64,000 nt of DNA from Lihuaxuella thermophila (GTDB lineage: Bacteria > Bacillota > Bacilli > Thermoactinomycetales > Thermoactinomycetaceae), in NCBI RefSeq assembly GCF_900110165.1, contig NZ_FOCQ01000005.1, positions 62,001 to 126,000 of the forward strand, in the 5' to 3' direction. Under the pieces are notes generated by a model, which was given only the letters and a program-made list of their open reading frames with translations, was not told the DNA's origin and ran no database searches. The translations under genes were made by a program, and so were the position numbers. Each line of letters starts with the position of its first letter. Position 1 is the stretch's first letter. This document shows positions 36,452 to 46,475 of this stretch, piece after piece.

Positions 36452-39109
36452 GTGTCCAACAAATTGGTTTATCTTTTTCATGAAGGCAGCGCGGATATGA
36501 AAAACCTGCTCGGCGGCAAAGGAGCCAACCTGGCGGAAATGACCCGGGCGGGTCTTCCGGTTCCGCCGGGATTTACCATTACGACAGAAGCATGTTCCGC
36601 TTTTTTTGCGGCAAATGAAACCCTGACAGATGAAACGTTGAATCAGGTGCGGGACGCTGTGCGCCAGTTGGAGAGCCAAACGGGAAAACGGCTGGGTGAC
36701 CCGGGCAATCCCCTTTTGGTTTCCGTCCGTTCCGGTGCTGTTTTTTCCATGCCGGGAATGATGGACACGATCCTCAATCTGGGGTTGAACGATGAAACCG
36801 TTGAAGGGCTGTCTCAGCTGACCGGCAATCCGCGGTTTGCATACGATTGTTACCGCCGCTTTATCCAGATGTTTGGTGATGTGGTATTGGGTGTGGACCA
36901 TTACCGCTTTGAACACATCATCCAACAGCGCAAAGAGGAGATCGGAGTCAAACAGGATACCGAGATGGGTGCAGAAGATTGGAAATGGGTGATCGGACAT
37001 TTTCAAGCGCTCATCCGGGAAAAAACGAAAGCCGAATTTCCCCAAGATCCCGAGGAACAGCTCAAACGGGCGATTATTGCCGTGTTCCAGTCATGGAATA
37101 ACCAACGCGCCAAAATTTACCGCAAAATCCATAAGATCCCCGATAACCTCGGCACTGCGGTGAATGTGCAGCTCATGGTTTTCGGCAATATGGGAGAAGA
37201 TTCCGGCACGGGGGTAGCCTTCACGAGAAACCCGTCTACCGGAGATAAGGAAATCTATGGGGAATTCCTGATCAACGCCCAAGGAGAAGATGTGGTGGCA
37301 GGTGTTCGCACCCCCAGACCGATTAGCGAACTGAGAGAGCAGATGCCCGCAATTTATGAGCAATTTGCCTCTATCTCCAACCAACTGGAACAGCATTACA
37401 AAGATATGCAAGACATTGAGTTTACGGTGGAGCGCGGGAAATTGTACATTTTGCAAACCCGGGCCGGCAAGAGGACAGCAGGAGCGGCAGTCAAGATCGC
37501 TGTCAATATGGTGGAAGAAGGGATTATCACCAGGGACGAAGCTTTGATGCGCGTCGATCCCGACCAGTTAAGCCAAATGCTGCACCGCCGTTTGGACCCG
37601 CATGCGAAGTTGAACGTGATCGCGAAAGGTTTGCCGGCTTCTCCGGGTGCGGCTACCGGGCACATCGTCTTTAATGCCGACGATGCGGAAAAACTGGCCA
37701 ATGAAGGAGCCCGTGTGATTTTGGTTCGTCCGGAAACGACTCCAGAGGATATCCATGGCATTTTGGCCGCGCAGGGAGTTTTGACCAGCCGTGGCGGAAT
37801 GACCAGCCATGCAGCCGTGGTGGCCCGTGGAATGGGGAAAGCTTGTATCTGCGGATGCGAACAGTTGAAAATTGATCTGCGCAAGAAAGAGATGTCGGTT
37901 GGGGATTTGATTCTAAAAGAGGGCGACATGATCGCGATTGACGGAAGCACCGGGCAGGTGATCCAGGGAGAAGTCCCGCTGATCGACCCTGAATTGTCGC
38001 CGGAGTTTAAGCAGCTTCTCTCTTGGGCGGACGAAGTACGTACCTTGCAGGTTCGTGCAAACGCTGACAACCCGGAAGATTCAAACAAAGCCAGAGAGCT
38101 GGGAGCGGAAGGAATCGGGCTCTGCCGGACCGAGCATATGTTTATGGAAGCGAGCCGTATTCCCATCGTTCAGCAGATGATTCTGGCAGAAACAAGGGAA
38201 GAACGGGCAGAAGCCCTGGCCAAATTGTTGCCGATGCAAAAAGAGGATTTTGTCGGGATTTTTAAAGCGATGGCAGGATTGCCGGTGACGATCCGCCTTC
38301 TGGACCCGCCGCTGCATGAGTTTCTGCCCAATATGGAAGCTCTCTTGGTGGAGCTGACCAGAATGCAGATGGATGAAAAAACAGACCGGACGGAATTGAT
38401 CCAGAAAGAGGCACTCCTCCGCAAGGTCCGGGCTCTCCATGAGTTTAACCCGATGCTGGGTCATCGCGGTTGCCGTTTGGGCTTAACTTATCCGGAGATT
38501 TATGAGATGCAAGTCGAAGCCATCTTCCTCGCCGCGCTGGAGTGCATCGAGGAAGGAATCCGGGTGGAGCCGGAGATCATGATCCCGTTGGTGGGCCATG
38601 TGAATGAATTAAAACAAATGCGGGAGTTGGTCGACCGGGTCGCCCAAGAGATTGAACGCCGGACAGGAAAAACCGTTTCCTATACGGTGGGCACCATGAT
38701 CGAGGTTCCGCGCGCTGCGCTTACTGCCCGTGAAATTGCAGAAGAAGCGGATTTCTTCTCCTTCGGAACCAACGACTTAACCCAGACCACGTTCGGCTAC
38801 AGCCGTGATGATGCAGAAGGGAAGTTTTTACACGCATATGTGGAACACAAAATTTTGCCGGATAATCCCTTTATCACCCTGGATCCCAACGGGGTCGGCC
38901 AGTTGATCCGCCTCGGGGTGGAACAAGGCAGAATGACCAAACCGGGATTAAAAACGGGAATCTGCGGCGAACACGGCGGAGAAAAACGCTCGATCCAGTT
39001 TTGCCATGAAGCAGGACTCAATTATGTCAGCTGCTCGCCTTTCAGAGTCCCGCTGGCCCGTCTGGCGGCGGCACAGGCAGTGATCAGGGGCAGACAGGAG
39101 CAAAAATAG
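36452..39109 (+). CDS. ppdK: Pyruvate, phosphate dikinase
   Basis: An 885-residue enzyme interconverting pyruvate, ATP and Pi with PEP, AMP and PPi. GTG 36452 follows AAAGGAGG. The ATP-grasp domain begins FHEGSADMKNLLGGKGANLAE. The swivelling phosphohistidine site is TSRGGMTSHAAVVARGMGKA, where PpsR phosphorylates the adjacent Thr. The C-terminal PEP/pyruvate barrel shows GLCRTEHMFM and FFSFGTNDLTQTTFGYSRDD. The ccpN-ppsR-ppdK order suggests joint control of PEP synthesis. Confidence 0.97.
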   Translation: MSNKLVYLFHEGSADMKNLLGGKGANLAEMTRAGLPVPPGFTITTEACSAFFAANETLTDETLNQVRDAVRQLESQTGKRLGDPGNPLLVSVRSGAVFSMPGMMDTILNLGLNDETVEGLSQLTGNPRFAYDCYRRFIQMFGDVVLGVDHYRFEHIIQQRKEEIGVKQDTEMGAEDWKWVIGHFQALIREKTKAEFPQDPEEQLKRAIIAVFQSWNNQRAKIYRKIHKIPDNLGTAVNVQLMVFGNMGEDSGTGVAFTRNPSTGDKEIYGEFLINAQGEDVVAGVRTPRPISELREQMPAIYEQFASISNQLEQHYKDMQDIEFTVERGKLYILQTRAGKRTAGAAVKIAVNMVEEGIITRDEALMRVDPDQLSQMLHRRLDPHAKLNVIAKGLPASPGAATGHIVFNADDAEKLANEGARVILVRPETTPEDIHGILAAQGVLTSRGGMTSHAAVVARGMGKACICGCEQLKIDLRKKEMSVGDLILKEGDMIAIDGSTGQVIQGEVPLIDPELSPEFKQLLSWADEVRTLQVRANADNPEDSNKARELGAEGIGLCRTEHMFMEASRIPIVQQMILAETREERAEALAKLLPMQKEDFVGIFKAMAGLPVTIRLLDPPLHEFLPNMEALLVELTRMQMDEKTDRTELIQKEALLRKVRALHEFNPMLGHRGCRLGLTYPEIYEMQVEAIFLAALECIEEGIRVEPEIMIPLVGHVNELKQMRELVDRVAQEIERRTGKTVSYTVGTMIEVPRAALTAREIAEEADFFSFGTNDLTQTTFGYSRDDAEGKFLHAYVEHKILPDNPFITLDPNGVGQLIRLGVEQGRMTKPGLKTGICGEHGGEKRSIQFCHEAGLNYVSCSPFRVPLARLAAAQAVIRGRQEQK

Positions 39110-39148
39110 AAAGAGCAGAAATAGTCATAAAAAAATTAAAATCATTTC

Positions 39149-39173
39149 CCCGACAAAAGTCGGGTATTTTTTT
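39149..39173 (+). terminator. Intrinsic terminator after ppdK
   Basis: CCCGAC-AAAA-GTCGGG (39149-39164) followed by TATTTTTTT. In the gap up to dnaG (39110-39587) I find a strong SD at 39213-39221 followed only by tiny frames (e.g. ATG 39232, 10 codons) and no supported gene. Confidence 0.85.
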
Positions 39174-39442
39174 ATTAAAATGATTCTAAGATAGAAAATG
39201 AAGGATTTGTCAAGAGGAGGAAGTGTCGGCAATGAATGTCAGTTGGCAGACGGGGATCACCTAAAAGGAAGAACTTCATTTGCAACCTCCAGTCCAATGA
39301 GTGAAGCCCCCGACAAGCATTTCTTGCACGCTTGCACAAACCTTTTTCGAACAAACATTCTGGCCGGTCCAATTTTGTAAAAAAAGGTTAACAGAAGGAG
39401 AACATTTTTTTATGTAGAATAGGAGGATAGGGAATAAGTTTA

Positions 39443-39489
39443 TCAGATCATATGAAATCATTTCCAGTATAAAAAAATATATGATCTGA
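39443..39489. repeat. Perfect inverted repeat upstream of dnaG
   Basis: TCAGATCATAT (39443-39453) and ATATGATCTGA (39479-39489) form an 11-base perfect inverted repeat with a 25-base AT-rich spacer, about 100 bases before dnaG. Confidence 0.6.
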
Positions 39490-39587
39490 AGGACTTTGAT
39501 GAATCATGGCGAATAGATAAAAGTTGTTCCGGTTAATAGTTTTCGGGATCAAGGATACGGGTATCAGGACAGAAAGCAGTGGTTTGC

Positions 39588-41429
39588 ATGGGAGGACGAA
39601 TCCCTGACGAAATCATCGACCGCGTACGCAGACACTTTGATATCTTGGATGTTGTACAACAATATGTTCAATTGAAGAAAAGCGGAAGAAATTACTTCGG
39701 CTTGTGCCCGTTTCATTCAGAGAGAACCCCCTCCTTTTCGGTTTCCCCGGAAAAGCAGATCTTTCACTGCTTCGGGTGCGGAGCTGGTGGCGACATCATC
39801 AAATTCGTGATGGAAATCGAGCAATACACATTTATCGAAGCCGTCAGGCATCTGGCAGAGCAGGCCGGGATTCACATTCCTGAGACAGGGCCCGTCAGTG
39901 ATGGCAGAGAAGAGGAAGAGCGCCGGCAGATGCGAGAGGCCCTGAAGCTGGCTTCTAAATTGTACCACCATCTCTTGGTTCATACCGAATATGGACGCCA
40001 TGCCAGAGAATATCTGAAACAGCGTCAAGTTTCGATGGAGACCGTCGAAGAATTTCAATTGGGCTTTGCTCCTCCTTCAAATCAGTTTCTTCTCTCATTT
40101 CTCAAACAACGAGGCTTTAAAGAAGAAGTACTTGAAAAGGCTGGTCTGATCGCTACTCGTGACTCCCCCGCACAAAAAAAATATTATGACCGTTTTCGAA
40201 ACAGAATTATGTTCCCCATTCACGATTCACAAGGCGGGGTTATTGCTTTTGGCGGGAGAATCATCGGAGATGGACACCCGAAATATTTAAACAGCCCCGA
40301 AACTCCTTTGTTTCATAAAGGGAATCATTTATTTAACCTTCATCGGGCACGCTCCCATATTCGCAAAGAGCAGCAAGCCGTTCTGTTTGAAGGCTATATG
40401 GACGTGATTGCTGCATGGCAGGCTGGGATCCGTACCGGGATTGCCACATTGGGTACTTCGTTCACTGATGATCAAGCGAGGGTGATCAGACGAAATGCAG
40501 AAACCGTCATTATTTGCTACGATGCGGACAGCGCAGGACAGTCAGCGGCGCTTCGCGGGCTTGAAATCTTGCGCAATCATGATTGCACCGTCAAAGTGGC
40601 GCAAATGCCGGTCGGAATGGACCCGGACGATTACATCCGGCGACATGGGGGAGACGCATTTAAAGAAGAGATCCTTGCCGGTTCATTGTCATTAACTTCT
40701 TTTAAACTGGAAAGTCTAAAAAAAAGCTTTAATTTGCGGGATGAGGATGAGCGAATCAAGTACCTGGCCAAAGCGGTCGACGTGATTTCCGATCTGCCCC
40801 TCGCCATCGAACAGGATCATTATTTGCGCCGGCTTGCCGAAGAGTTCCACCTGTCTCTGGATTCCTTGAAAGAGGAGCTTCGGAAGCGGAAAGCGCTGAA
40901 GAAGAGAGAGGCGGGCAGGGATAAAGGAGAGAGCAAGTGGAATAATGGGTACTACCGTGAGACTGGCAAACAAATGATCGGAGGATCACGGCTTCTTTCC
41001 GTCACGGAAAGATCGGAAATGCTCTTAGTCGCCCACATGATGCGTGACAAAAGCATCACGGAATGGGTAAAAAGAGTATTGGGCGCTGATTTTCATACCG
41101 AGATTTATGCGGCTCTGGCTGCCTACCTATATGCCTATTACGAACAAGGAAATCCGGAAGATGTGGGCCGCTTTATCGGTCATCTCCCGGATCAAGCCTT
41201 AATACAGAAAGCCAGTGAATTGGCCATGCTGGACTTACCGGACGAAGTTTCACAGGAGGCTTTAAACGATTATGTCCGGCATATCCGCAATTATCCGCTC
41301 CTGAAGGAAATCGAGGAGAAGGAAAGATTGGTTGAACAATTATCGCGAGCTGATGAACCCGTAAAAGCCGCCCAGCTGTCACTCGAGATCACTGAGCTGA
41401 GGAAACAGTTACAATTGCGGATGAATTGA
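39588..41429 (+). CDS. dnaG: DNA primase
   Basis: A 613-residue primase that makes RNA primers at the replication fork. ATG 39588 is chosen by the family start MGGRIPDEIIDRV; GTG 39579 just upstream is a possible alternative since neither has a strong SD. The N-terminal CHC2 zinc motif is CPFHSERTPSFSV...HCFGCG. The TOPRIM core shows VLFEGYMDVIAAW and VIICYDADSAGQSAALRG. A C-terminal helicase-binding part ends the protein. sigA follows 27 bases later, the macromolecular-synthesis pair. Confidence 0.97.
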   Translation: MGGRIPDEIIDRVRRHFDILDVVQQYVQLKKSGRNYFGLCPFHSERTPSFSVSPEKQIFHCFGCGAGGDIIKFVMEIEQYTFIEAVRHLAEQAGIHIPETGPVSDGREEEERRQMREALKLASKLYHHLLVHTEYGRHAREYLKQRQVSMETVEEFQLGFAPPSNQFLLSFLKQRGFKEEVLEKAGLIATRDSPAQKKYYDRFRNRIMFPIHDSQGGVIAFGGRIIGDGHPKYLNSPETPLFHKGNHLFNLHRARSHIRKEQQAVLFEGYMDVIAAWQAGIRTGIATLGTSFTDDQARVIRRNAETVIICYDADSAGQSAALRGLEILRNHDCTVKVAQMPVGMDPDDYIRRHGGDAFKEEILAGSLSLTSFKLESLKKSFNLRDEDERIKYLAKAVDVISDLPLAIEQDHYLRRLAEEFHLSLDSLKEELRKRKALKKREAGRDKGESKWNNGYYRETGKQMIGGSRLLSVTERSEMLLVAHMMRDKSITEWVKRVLGADFHTEIYAALAAYLYAYYEQGNPEDVGRFIGHLPDQALIQKASELAMLDLPDEVSQEALNDYVRHIRNYPLLKEIEEKERLVEQLSRADEPVKAAQLSLEITELRKQLQLRMN

Positions 41430-41456
41430 CGAGTTCATCAGAAAGGAGGAAGTACG

Positions 41457-42578
41457 TTGGCGAACGAACAAAATGTTGATACCGAGTTGGACCTCACCTT
41501 GGAGCAAGTCAAAGATCAATTAATGGAGTTGGGTAAAAAGCAGGGTGTCTTGACATATAAGACCATCATGGAAAAAATGGCCGCTTTTGACCAGGACCCG
41601 CAACAGGTGGATGAATTCTTTGAACAGCTCACCGAGCAAGGAATCGAAGTCATCAACGATTCGGACGACGATTTCAACGACCGGGAAGATCCGGATGTGG
41701 AGATGGAAGACCCGTACTTGGATGATGACCTGTCCGTTCCGCCAGGCGTCAAAATCAATGACCCTGTTCGCATGTACTTAAAAGAGATCGGCCGGGTTCC
41801 GCTTTTGTCCGCGGAAGAAGAAGTGGAGTTGGCAAAGAGGATCGAGCAGGGGGATGAAGAGGCCAAACGCAGGCTGGCGGAAGCTAACTTGCGGCTGGTC
41901 GTCAGCATCGCCAAAAGGTATGTAGGGCGCGGAATGCTGTTTTTGGATCTGATTCAAGAGGGGAACATGGGTCTGATCAAGGCCGTCGAGAAATTTGACT
42001 ACCGGAAAGGGTACAAATTCAGTACCTATGCAACCTGGTGGATTCGGCAGGCGATCACCCGCGCGATCGCTGACCAGGCGCGTACGATCCGCATCCCTGT
42101 GCACATGGTGGAAACGATCAACAAGTTGATTCGCGTATCCAGACAGCTCCTGCAAGAATTGGGACGCGAACCGTCTCCTGAAGAGATCGCCGAAGAGATG
42201 GGTCTCAGCCCGGAAAAAGTGCGGGAGATCATGAAGATCGCCCAAGAGCCGGTCTCCCTTGAAACCCCGATTGGAGAAGAGGACGATTCGCATCTCGGTG
42301 ATTTCATTCCGGATGATGATGCACAGGCACCTGCCGAAGCAGCCGCTTATGAACTCTTGAAGGAACAACTGAAAGATGTGCTGGATACCCTGTCAGAGCG
42401 TGAAGAAAATGTTCTTCGCCTCCGCTTTGGATTAGATGACGGACGTACGCGGACCTTGGAAGAAGTAGGTAAAGTGTTTGGCGTCACCCGTGAACGCATT
42501 CGCCAGATCGAGGCGAAAGCGCTCAGGAAGCTTCGTCATCCCAGTCGCAGCAAACGCTTGAAAGACTTTCTCGAATAA
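41457..42578 (+). CDS. sigA: Primary sigma factor SigA
   Basis: A 373-residue RNA polymerase sigma-70 factor. TTG 41457 follows AAAGGAGGAAG. Region 1.1 is followed by region 2 ([39 protein letters not shown]), region 3 ([13 protein letters not shown]) and region 4 with [19 protein letters not shown]. The length and the dnaG-sigA order are normal for Bacillales, and it recognises the TTGACA/TATAAT promoters listed here. Confidence 0.98.
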   Translation: MANEQNVDTELDLTLEQVKDQLMELGKKQGVLTYKTIMEKMAAFDQDPQQVDEFFEQLTEQGIEVINDSDDDFNDREDPDVEMEDPYLDDDLSVPPGVKINDPVRMYLKEIGRVPLLSAEEEVELAKRIEQGDEEAKRRLAEANLRLVVSIAKRYVGRGMLFLDLIQEGNMGLIKAVEKFDYRKGYKFSTYATWWIRQAITRAIADQARTIRIPVHMVETINKLIRVSRQLLQELGREPSPEEIAEEMGLSPEKVREIMKIAQEPVSLETPIGEEDDSHLGDFIPDDDAQAPAEAAAYELLKEQLKDVLDTLSEREENVLRLRFGLDDGRTRTLEEVGKVFGVTRERIRQIEAKALRKLRHPSRSKRLKDFLE

Positions 42579-42595
42579 ACCCTTTTATCTTTTTG

Positions 42596-42621
42596 GCACC
42601 TCATCTGAGGTGCTTTTTTTA
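42596..42621 (+). terminator. Intrinsic terminator after sigA
   Basis: GCACCTC-ATCT-GAGGTGC (42596-42613) followed by a T run. Confidence 0.9.
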
Positions 42622-42723
42622 TTTTTTTGTCTTTTGTTGATTCAATTTTATCCCTTTTCCCAGCCGAATGCAAATGAGCTTTAAGCCCGTAATGTCGAAT
42701 ATGATAGGGATTTCTAAAAATTC

Positions 42724-42753
42724 TTGAAGGAAAAGCGCGATTCCACCTATAAT
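42724..42753 (+). promoter_or_regulatory. Promoter of the acyl-CoA dehydrogenase operon
   Basis: TTGAAG (42724-42729), 18-base spacer, TATAAT (42748-42753). Confidence 0.6.
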
Positions 42754-42758
42754 GGTAT

Positions 42759-42772
42759 TGAAAGCGCTACCA
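42759..42772 (+). promoter_or_regulatory. Catabolite-responsive element (cre) for CcpA
   Basis: TGAAAGCGCTACCA matches the cre consensus TGWAANCGNTNWCA at all but one position and lies just downstream of the -10 box, where bound CcpA would repress. Confidence 0.65.
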
Positions 42773-42800
42773 AAATACAGATAGATAAGGAGTGGGGCCG

Positions 42801-43940
42801 GTGAATTTCGACTTGACACAGGAACAAACCATGATCCGCAAACTCATGCGCGATTTCGCCGAGGGAGAAGTGGCACCCGGTGCCGACGAACGGGACCGGA
42901 CCAAGCGGTTTCCGAAAGAAATTTTCGACAAGATGGCTGAATTAAACTTGATGGGGCTTCCCTTTCCGGAAGAATACGGGGGCGGCGGAGCCGATACGAT
43001 CAGCTTTGCGATCGCTGTGGAAGAGCTCAGCCGCGTTTGCGCTTCAACGGGAATTACCTATTCAGCCCACATTTCCCTGGGTTGTGCCCCCTTATATCTG
43101 TTTGGCACAGAGGAACAGAAGCAAAAATATTTAGTTCCTTTATGTGAAGGAAAAACGCTTGGCTCGTTTGGCCTGACCGAACCAAATGCCGGATCGGATG
43201 CGGGCGGGACGAAAACAAGGGCGGTCAAAGATGGGGACGGATGGGTGATCAACGGCTCCAAATGCTTTATCACCAATGCCAGTTACGCAAAATTTCTCGC
43301 CTTGACTGCGGCTACCGGAAACATGGGAAATGTCAGGGAAATTACCGCTTTTATCGTACCCACGGATGCACCGGGATTCCGGGTCATCGATAATTACGTC
43401 AAAATGGGCCTGCACAGCTCCAATACCACGGAACTGATTTTGGAAAATGTGCGTGTGACCGATCAGGAAATTCTGGGTGAGATCGGGAAAGGGTTTAGAC
43501 AGTTTCTGATCACGCTGGACGGCGGACGGATCGGGATCGGAGCCATGGCAGTGGGAATCGCCCAGGGAGCGTATGAATTGGCGCTCAAATATGCCAAAGA
43601 GCGCGTACAGTTTGGACAATCCATTTCCAAATTTCAGGCGATTCAGCATAAGCTGGCCGATATGCACATGCAAATTGAACTGGCCAGAACTTATGTTTAT
43701 AAAGCCGCCTGGTTAAAGGATCAGGGCAGAAAATTCACCAAGGAAGCATCGATTTGCAAACTGTATGCTTCTGAAGTGGCGATGAATGTATGTAATCAAG
43801 CCGTTCAGATACACGGCGGCTGGGGATATATGCATGATTACAAAGTGGAACGCTTTTTCCGTGACGCAAAACTGACGGAAATCGGAGAAGGGACCTCCGA
43901 GATTCAGAGAAATATTATTGCCAGAGAAATCGGGTGTTAA
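42801..43940 (+). CDS. Acyl-CoA dehydrogenase
   Basis: A 379-residue FAD enzyme that makes trans-2-enoyl-CoA from acyl-CoA in fatty-acid or branched-chain oxidation. GTG 42801 lies 8 bases after AAGGAG; GTG 42792 is too close to it. Signatures: [40 protein letters not shown] and [19 protein letters not shown]. The catalytic glutamate region is [19 protein letters not shown]. It is co-transcribed with the acyl-CoA ligase 26 bases downstream. Confidence 0.95.
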   Translation: MNFDLTQEQTMIRKLMRDFAEGEVAPGADERDRTKRFPKEIFDKMAELNLMGLPFPEEYGGGGADTISFAIAVEELSRVCASTGITYSAHISLGCAPLYLFGTEEQKQKYLVPLCEGKTLGSFGLTEPNAGSDAGGTKTRAVKDGDGWVINGSKCFITNASYAKFLALTAATGNMGNVREITAFIVPTDAPGFRVIDNYVKMGLHSSNTTELILENVRVTDQEILGEIGKGFRQFLITLDGGRIGIGAMAVGIAQGAYELALKYAKERVQFGQSISKFQAIQHKLADMHMQIELARTYVYKAAWLKDQGRKFTKEASICKLYASEVAMNVCNQAVQIHGGWGYMHDYKVERFFRDAKLTEIGEGTSEIQRNIIAREIGC

Positions 43941-43966
43941 TTTTCAAGGAAGAGGAGTGATCACGG

Positions 43967-45610
43967 GTGGCAGAGCTGATCAGTATGACGGTGGGAGACC
44001 TGTTGGACCATCAAGCGGAACAGGTAGGACAGGAAGAAGCGGTTGTTTATCCGGAGCTTGGCTTGCGCTGGACTTACCGGGAATTTCAGGCGCTTTGCAA
44101 CCAGGCGGCCAAAGGTCTCATGAAGCTGGGCCTCAAAAAAGGTCATCATCTCTCCATCTGGGCGACCAATCAGCCCGAGTGGTTGATCACTCAATTTGCA
44201 ACGGGGAAAATGGGGGCCGTTCTCATCACCGTCAATACCAATTACCGGACACGCGAATTGGAATATTTACTCCGCCAATCGGATACGGAAACGCTCATCC
44301 TGATGGAGCAGGTACGTGGAGTCAGTTTCGTTGACATGCTGATGGAGATCTGCCCGGAGCTTGAAACCTGTTCCCCCGGGCATCTGAATTCAAAACGGCT
44401 CCCCCGCTTGAAAAATGTGATCCTGCTGGGTGAGCGGCGCTATCCCGGAATGTTTTTGTGGAAAGACATCATCGAGATGGGCCAAGAAGTCTCGGATGAG
44501 GAACTCCGGAAGCGGCAAGGCTCCCTTTCGCCGGATGATGTGATCAACATGCAGTACACTTCGGGAACAACCGGCTTTCCCAAAGGCGTGATGCTCACTC
44601 ACCATAACATCGTCAATAATGCCCGCAACATCGCCGAGTGCATGAAACTGACCTCTGCGGATCGGCTCTGCATTCCCGTTCCGTTTTTTCACTGCTTTGG
44701 ATGTGTGCTGGGCACGTTGGCATGTGTGAGTGTGGGTGCAACGATGGTCCCGCTCACCATGTTTGATGCCGGTACCGTGCTCAAGGCGGTAGAGCAGGAA
44801 AAATGCACCGGACTGCACGGCGTGCCGACCATGTTTATTTCCGAGCTGAACCACCCCGACTTTGCCCATACCGATTTCAGTTCACTCCGTACAGGCATTA
44901 TGGCCGGATCCAATTGCCCGATTGAAGTGATGCGGAAAGTCACCCAGCAGATGGGAATCCGGGAATTGACGATCGCATACGGCCAGACGGAATCCTCGCC
45001 GGTGATCACTCAGACGAGAACGAACGATCCGATAGAGATCCGGGTATCCACGGTTGGCCGGAAGCTGCCTCACACGGAAGTGAAAATCATTGACCCCAAA
45101 ACGGGGGAAACGGTTCCGCCGGGAGTGCAGGGGGAACTTTGTACACGCGGCTACCATGTCATGAAAGGGTATTATAAGATGCCGGAAGCGACCAGGGAAG
45201 TGATCGACGAGGAAGGGTGGCTGCATACCGGAGACCTTGCCGTTTGCGACGAACAGGGATATTTCCGCATTACCGGGCGGCTGAAGGATATGATCATACG
45301 GGGCGGAGAAAACATTTATCCCCGTGAGATTGAGGAATTTATCTATACTCATCCCAAGGTATTGGATGTTCAGATTGTTGGCGTCCCCGACGAAAAGTAC
45401 GGAGAAATCCCGGTTGCCTTTGTCCGGAAAAAAGAAGGAGAGGAACTGTCCGCCGAAGATGTGATTAACTATTGTGTCGGGAAAATTGCCAAGTATAAAA
45501 TTCCTGTTCAGGTTATTTTTGTTGAGGAGTATCCGATGACAGCCAGCGGTAAAATTCAGAAATATAAACTGAGGGAACAATATGTGAAGGAATTTTCACC
45601 AGACAGGTAA
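43967..45610 (+). CDS. Long/medium-chain acyl-CoA synthetase (AMP-forming)
   Basis: A 547-residue AMP-binding enzyme that activates a carboxylic acid with ATP and CoA. GTG 43967 start. The P-loop-like motif is [20 protein letters not shown]; later motifs are [48 protein letters not shown] and the catalytic lysine in [12 protein letters not shown]. It is closest in style to FadD/YngI-type ligases. Paired with the dehydrogenase under one promoter and cre, it suggests a fatty-acid use operon. Confidence 0.92.
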   Translation: MAELISMTVGDLLDHQAEQVGQEEAVVYPELGLRWTYREFQALCNQAAKGLMKLGLKKGHHLSIWATNQPEWLITQFATGKMGAVLITVNTNYRTRELEYLLRQSDTETLILMEQVRGVSFVDMLMEICPELETCSPGHLNSKRLPRLKNVILLGERRYPGMFLWKDIIEMGQEVSDEELRKRQGSLSPDDVINMQYTSGTTGFPKGVMLTHHNIVNNARNIAECMKLTSADRLCIPVPFFHCFGCVLGTLACVSVGATMVPLTMFDAGTVLKAVEQEKCTGLHGVPTMFISELNHPDFAHTDFSSLRTGIMAGSNCPIEVMRKVTQQMGIRELTIAYGQTESSPVITQTRTNDPIEIRVSTVGRKLPHTEVKIIDPKTGETVPPGVQGELCTRGYHVMKGYYKMPEATREVIDEEGWLHTGDLAVCDEQGYFRITGRLKDMIIRGGENIYPREIEEFIYTHPKVLDVQIVGVPDEKYGEIPVAFVRKKEGEELSAEDVINYCVGKIAKYKIPVQVIFVEEYPMTASGKIQKYKLREQYVKEFSPDR

Positions 45611-45695
45611 AGGATTTGCCCGGCAACATTCCACATCGCCGGGGTTGCATAAATCGGAAAATTTTGGCGATCCCTCCAAAAAAATATTTATTCTT

Positions 45696-45729
45696 AACCG
45701 AATCTTGTCCAGATTCGGTTTGTTTTTTT
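45696..45729 (+). terminator. Intrinsic terminator after the acyl-CoA synthetase gene
   Basis: AACCGAATC-TTGTCCA-GATTCGGTT followed by TGTTTTTTTG. Confidence 0.9.
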
Positions 45730-45757
45730 GCCGGGATCCAGTAAAATCTGGTATAGA
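45728..45757 (+). promoter_or_regulatory. Probable promoter of the GNAT gene
   Basis: TTGCCG (45728-45733), 18-base spacer, TATAGA (45752-45757). Confidence 0.4.
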
Positions 45758-45789
45758 AACGATTTTTAACAGAAGTGGGGAATCGCAAG

Positions 45790-46404
45790 ATGGATCCGGT
45801 ACCACCGATCTTGATCAATTTTCCTCATTCCTTTGAAACGGAACGGTTGCTCATACGCCTGCCTTTGCCTGGGGATGGAGAACAAGTGTATGAAGCCATC
45901 ATGGAATCATTGGAAAGTTTGCAACCGTGGATGCCGTGGGCACAACATCCGCCAACCAGAGAAGAGACGGAAGCGAGTGTAAGACAAGCTCATTGCAAAT
46001 TTCTGGAGAGAACGGATTTGCGCTTCCATCTATTCGAGAAAGAGAAGAAAGTTTTTATCGGCAGCAGCGGATTGCACCGGATTGACTGGAGGATTCCGAA
46101 GTTTGAAATCGGTTATTGGTGCCGCAAAAGCTATACGGGGAGAGGCTACATAACTGAATCCGTGCGCGGGCTTACCGTGTTTGCCTTTGAAATCTTAAAG
46201 GCGAATCGCGTGGAAATCCGTTGTGACCAGAGAAATGTAAGAAGCAGGAAAGTTGCGGAACGCCTGGGATACCGGTTGGAAGGAACGCTGCGCAACAGTT
46301 GCCTGGCAGTGGATAACCGGTTGGAGAATACTTGTGTTTATTCCATGATTCCCGAAGAATTCCGCAGCCTTTCATTACAGCAAAGCGATGGCGCAGTACT
46401 GTGA
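45790..46404 (+). CDS. GNAT N-acetyltransferase, RimJ/RimL-like
   Basis: A 204-residue acetyltransferase of the RimJ/RimL group, which acetylates N-termini of ribosomal proteins or other amines; the target here is unknown. ATG 45790 lies 8 bases after GTGGGGA; GTG 45775 is less likely. N-terminal ETERLLIRLPLPGDGEQVYE, the acetyl-CoA loop region YWCRKSYTGRGYITESVRGL and the NVRSRKVAERLGYRLEGTLR segment are family features. The terminator downstream overlaps its stop. Confidence 0.88.
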   Translation: MDPVPPILINFPHSFETERLLIRLPLPGDGEQVYEAIMESLESLQPWMPWAQHPPTREETEASVRQAHCKFLERTDLRFHLFEKEKKVFIGSSGLHRIDWRIPKFEIGYWCRKSYTGRGYITESVRGLTVFAFEILKANRVEIRCDQRNVRSRKVAERLGYRLEGTLRNSCLAVDNRLENTCVYSMIPEEFRSLSLQQSDGAVL

Positions 46405-46428
46405 ATGCTTGCGCCATTGCTTTTTTTA
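46382..46428 (+). terminator. Intrinsic terminator at the GNAT stop
   Basis: AAGCGATGGCGC (46383-46394) pairs with GCGCCATTGCTT (46411-46422), then a T run; the stop codon lies in the loop. Confidence 0.8.
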
Positions 46429-46475
46429 CCGTTAATCTGAAAGTAAGGAACAATTTTAATTGAGGAGGAAATCGC

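Noticed and set aside
39198-39380. 60-codon frame between ppdK and dnaG
   Set aside because: No SD in front of its start, no motif, and other short frames compete in the same bases.
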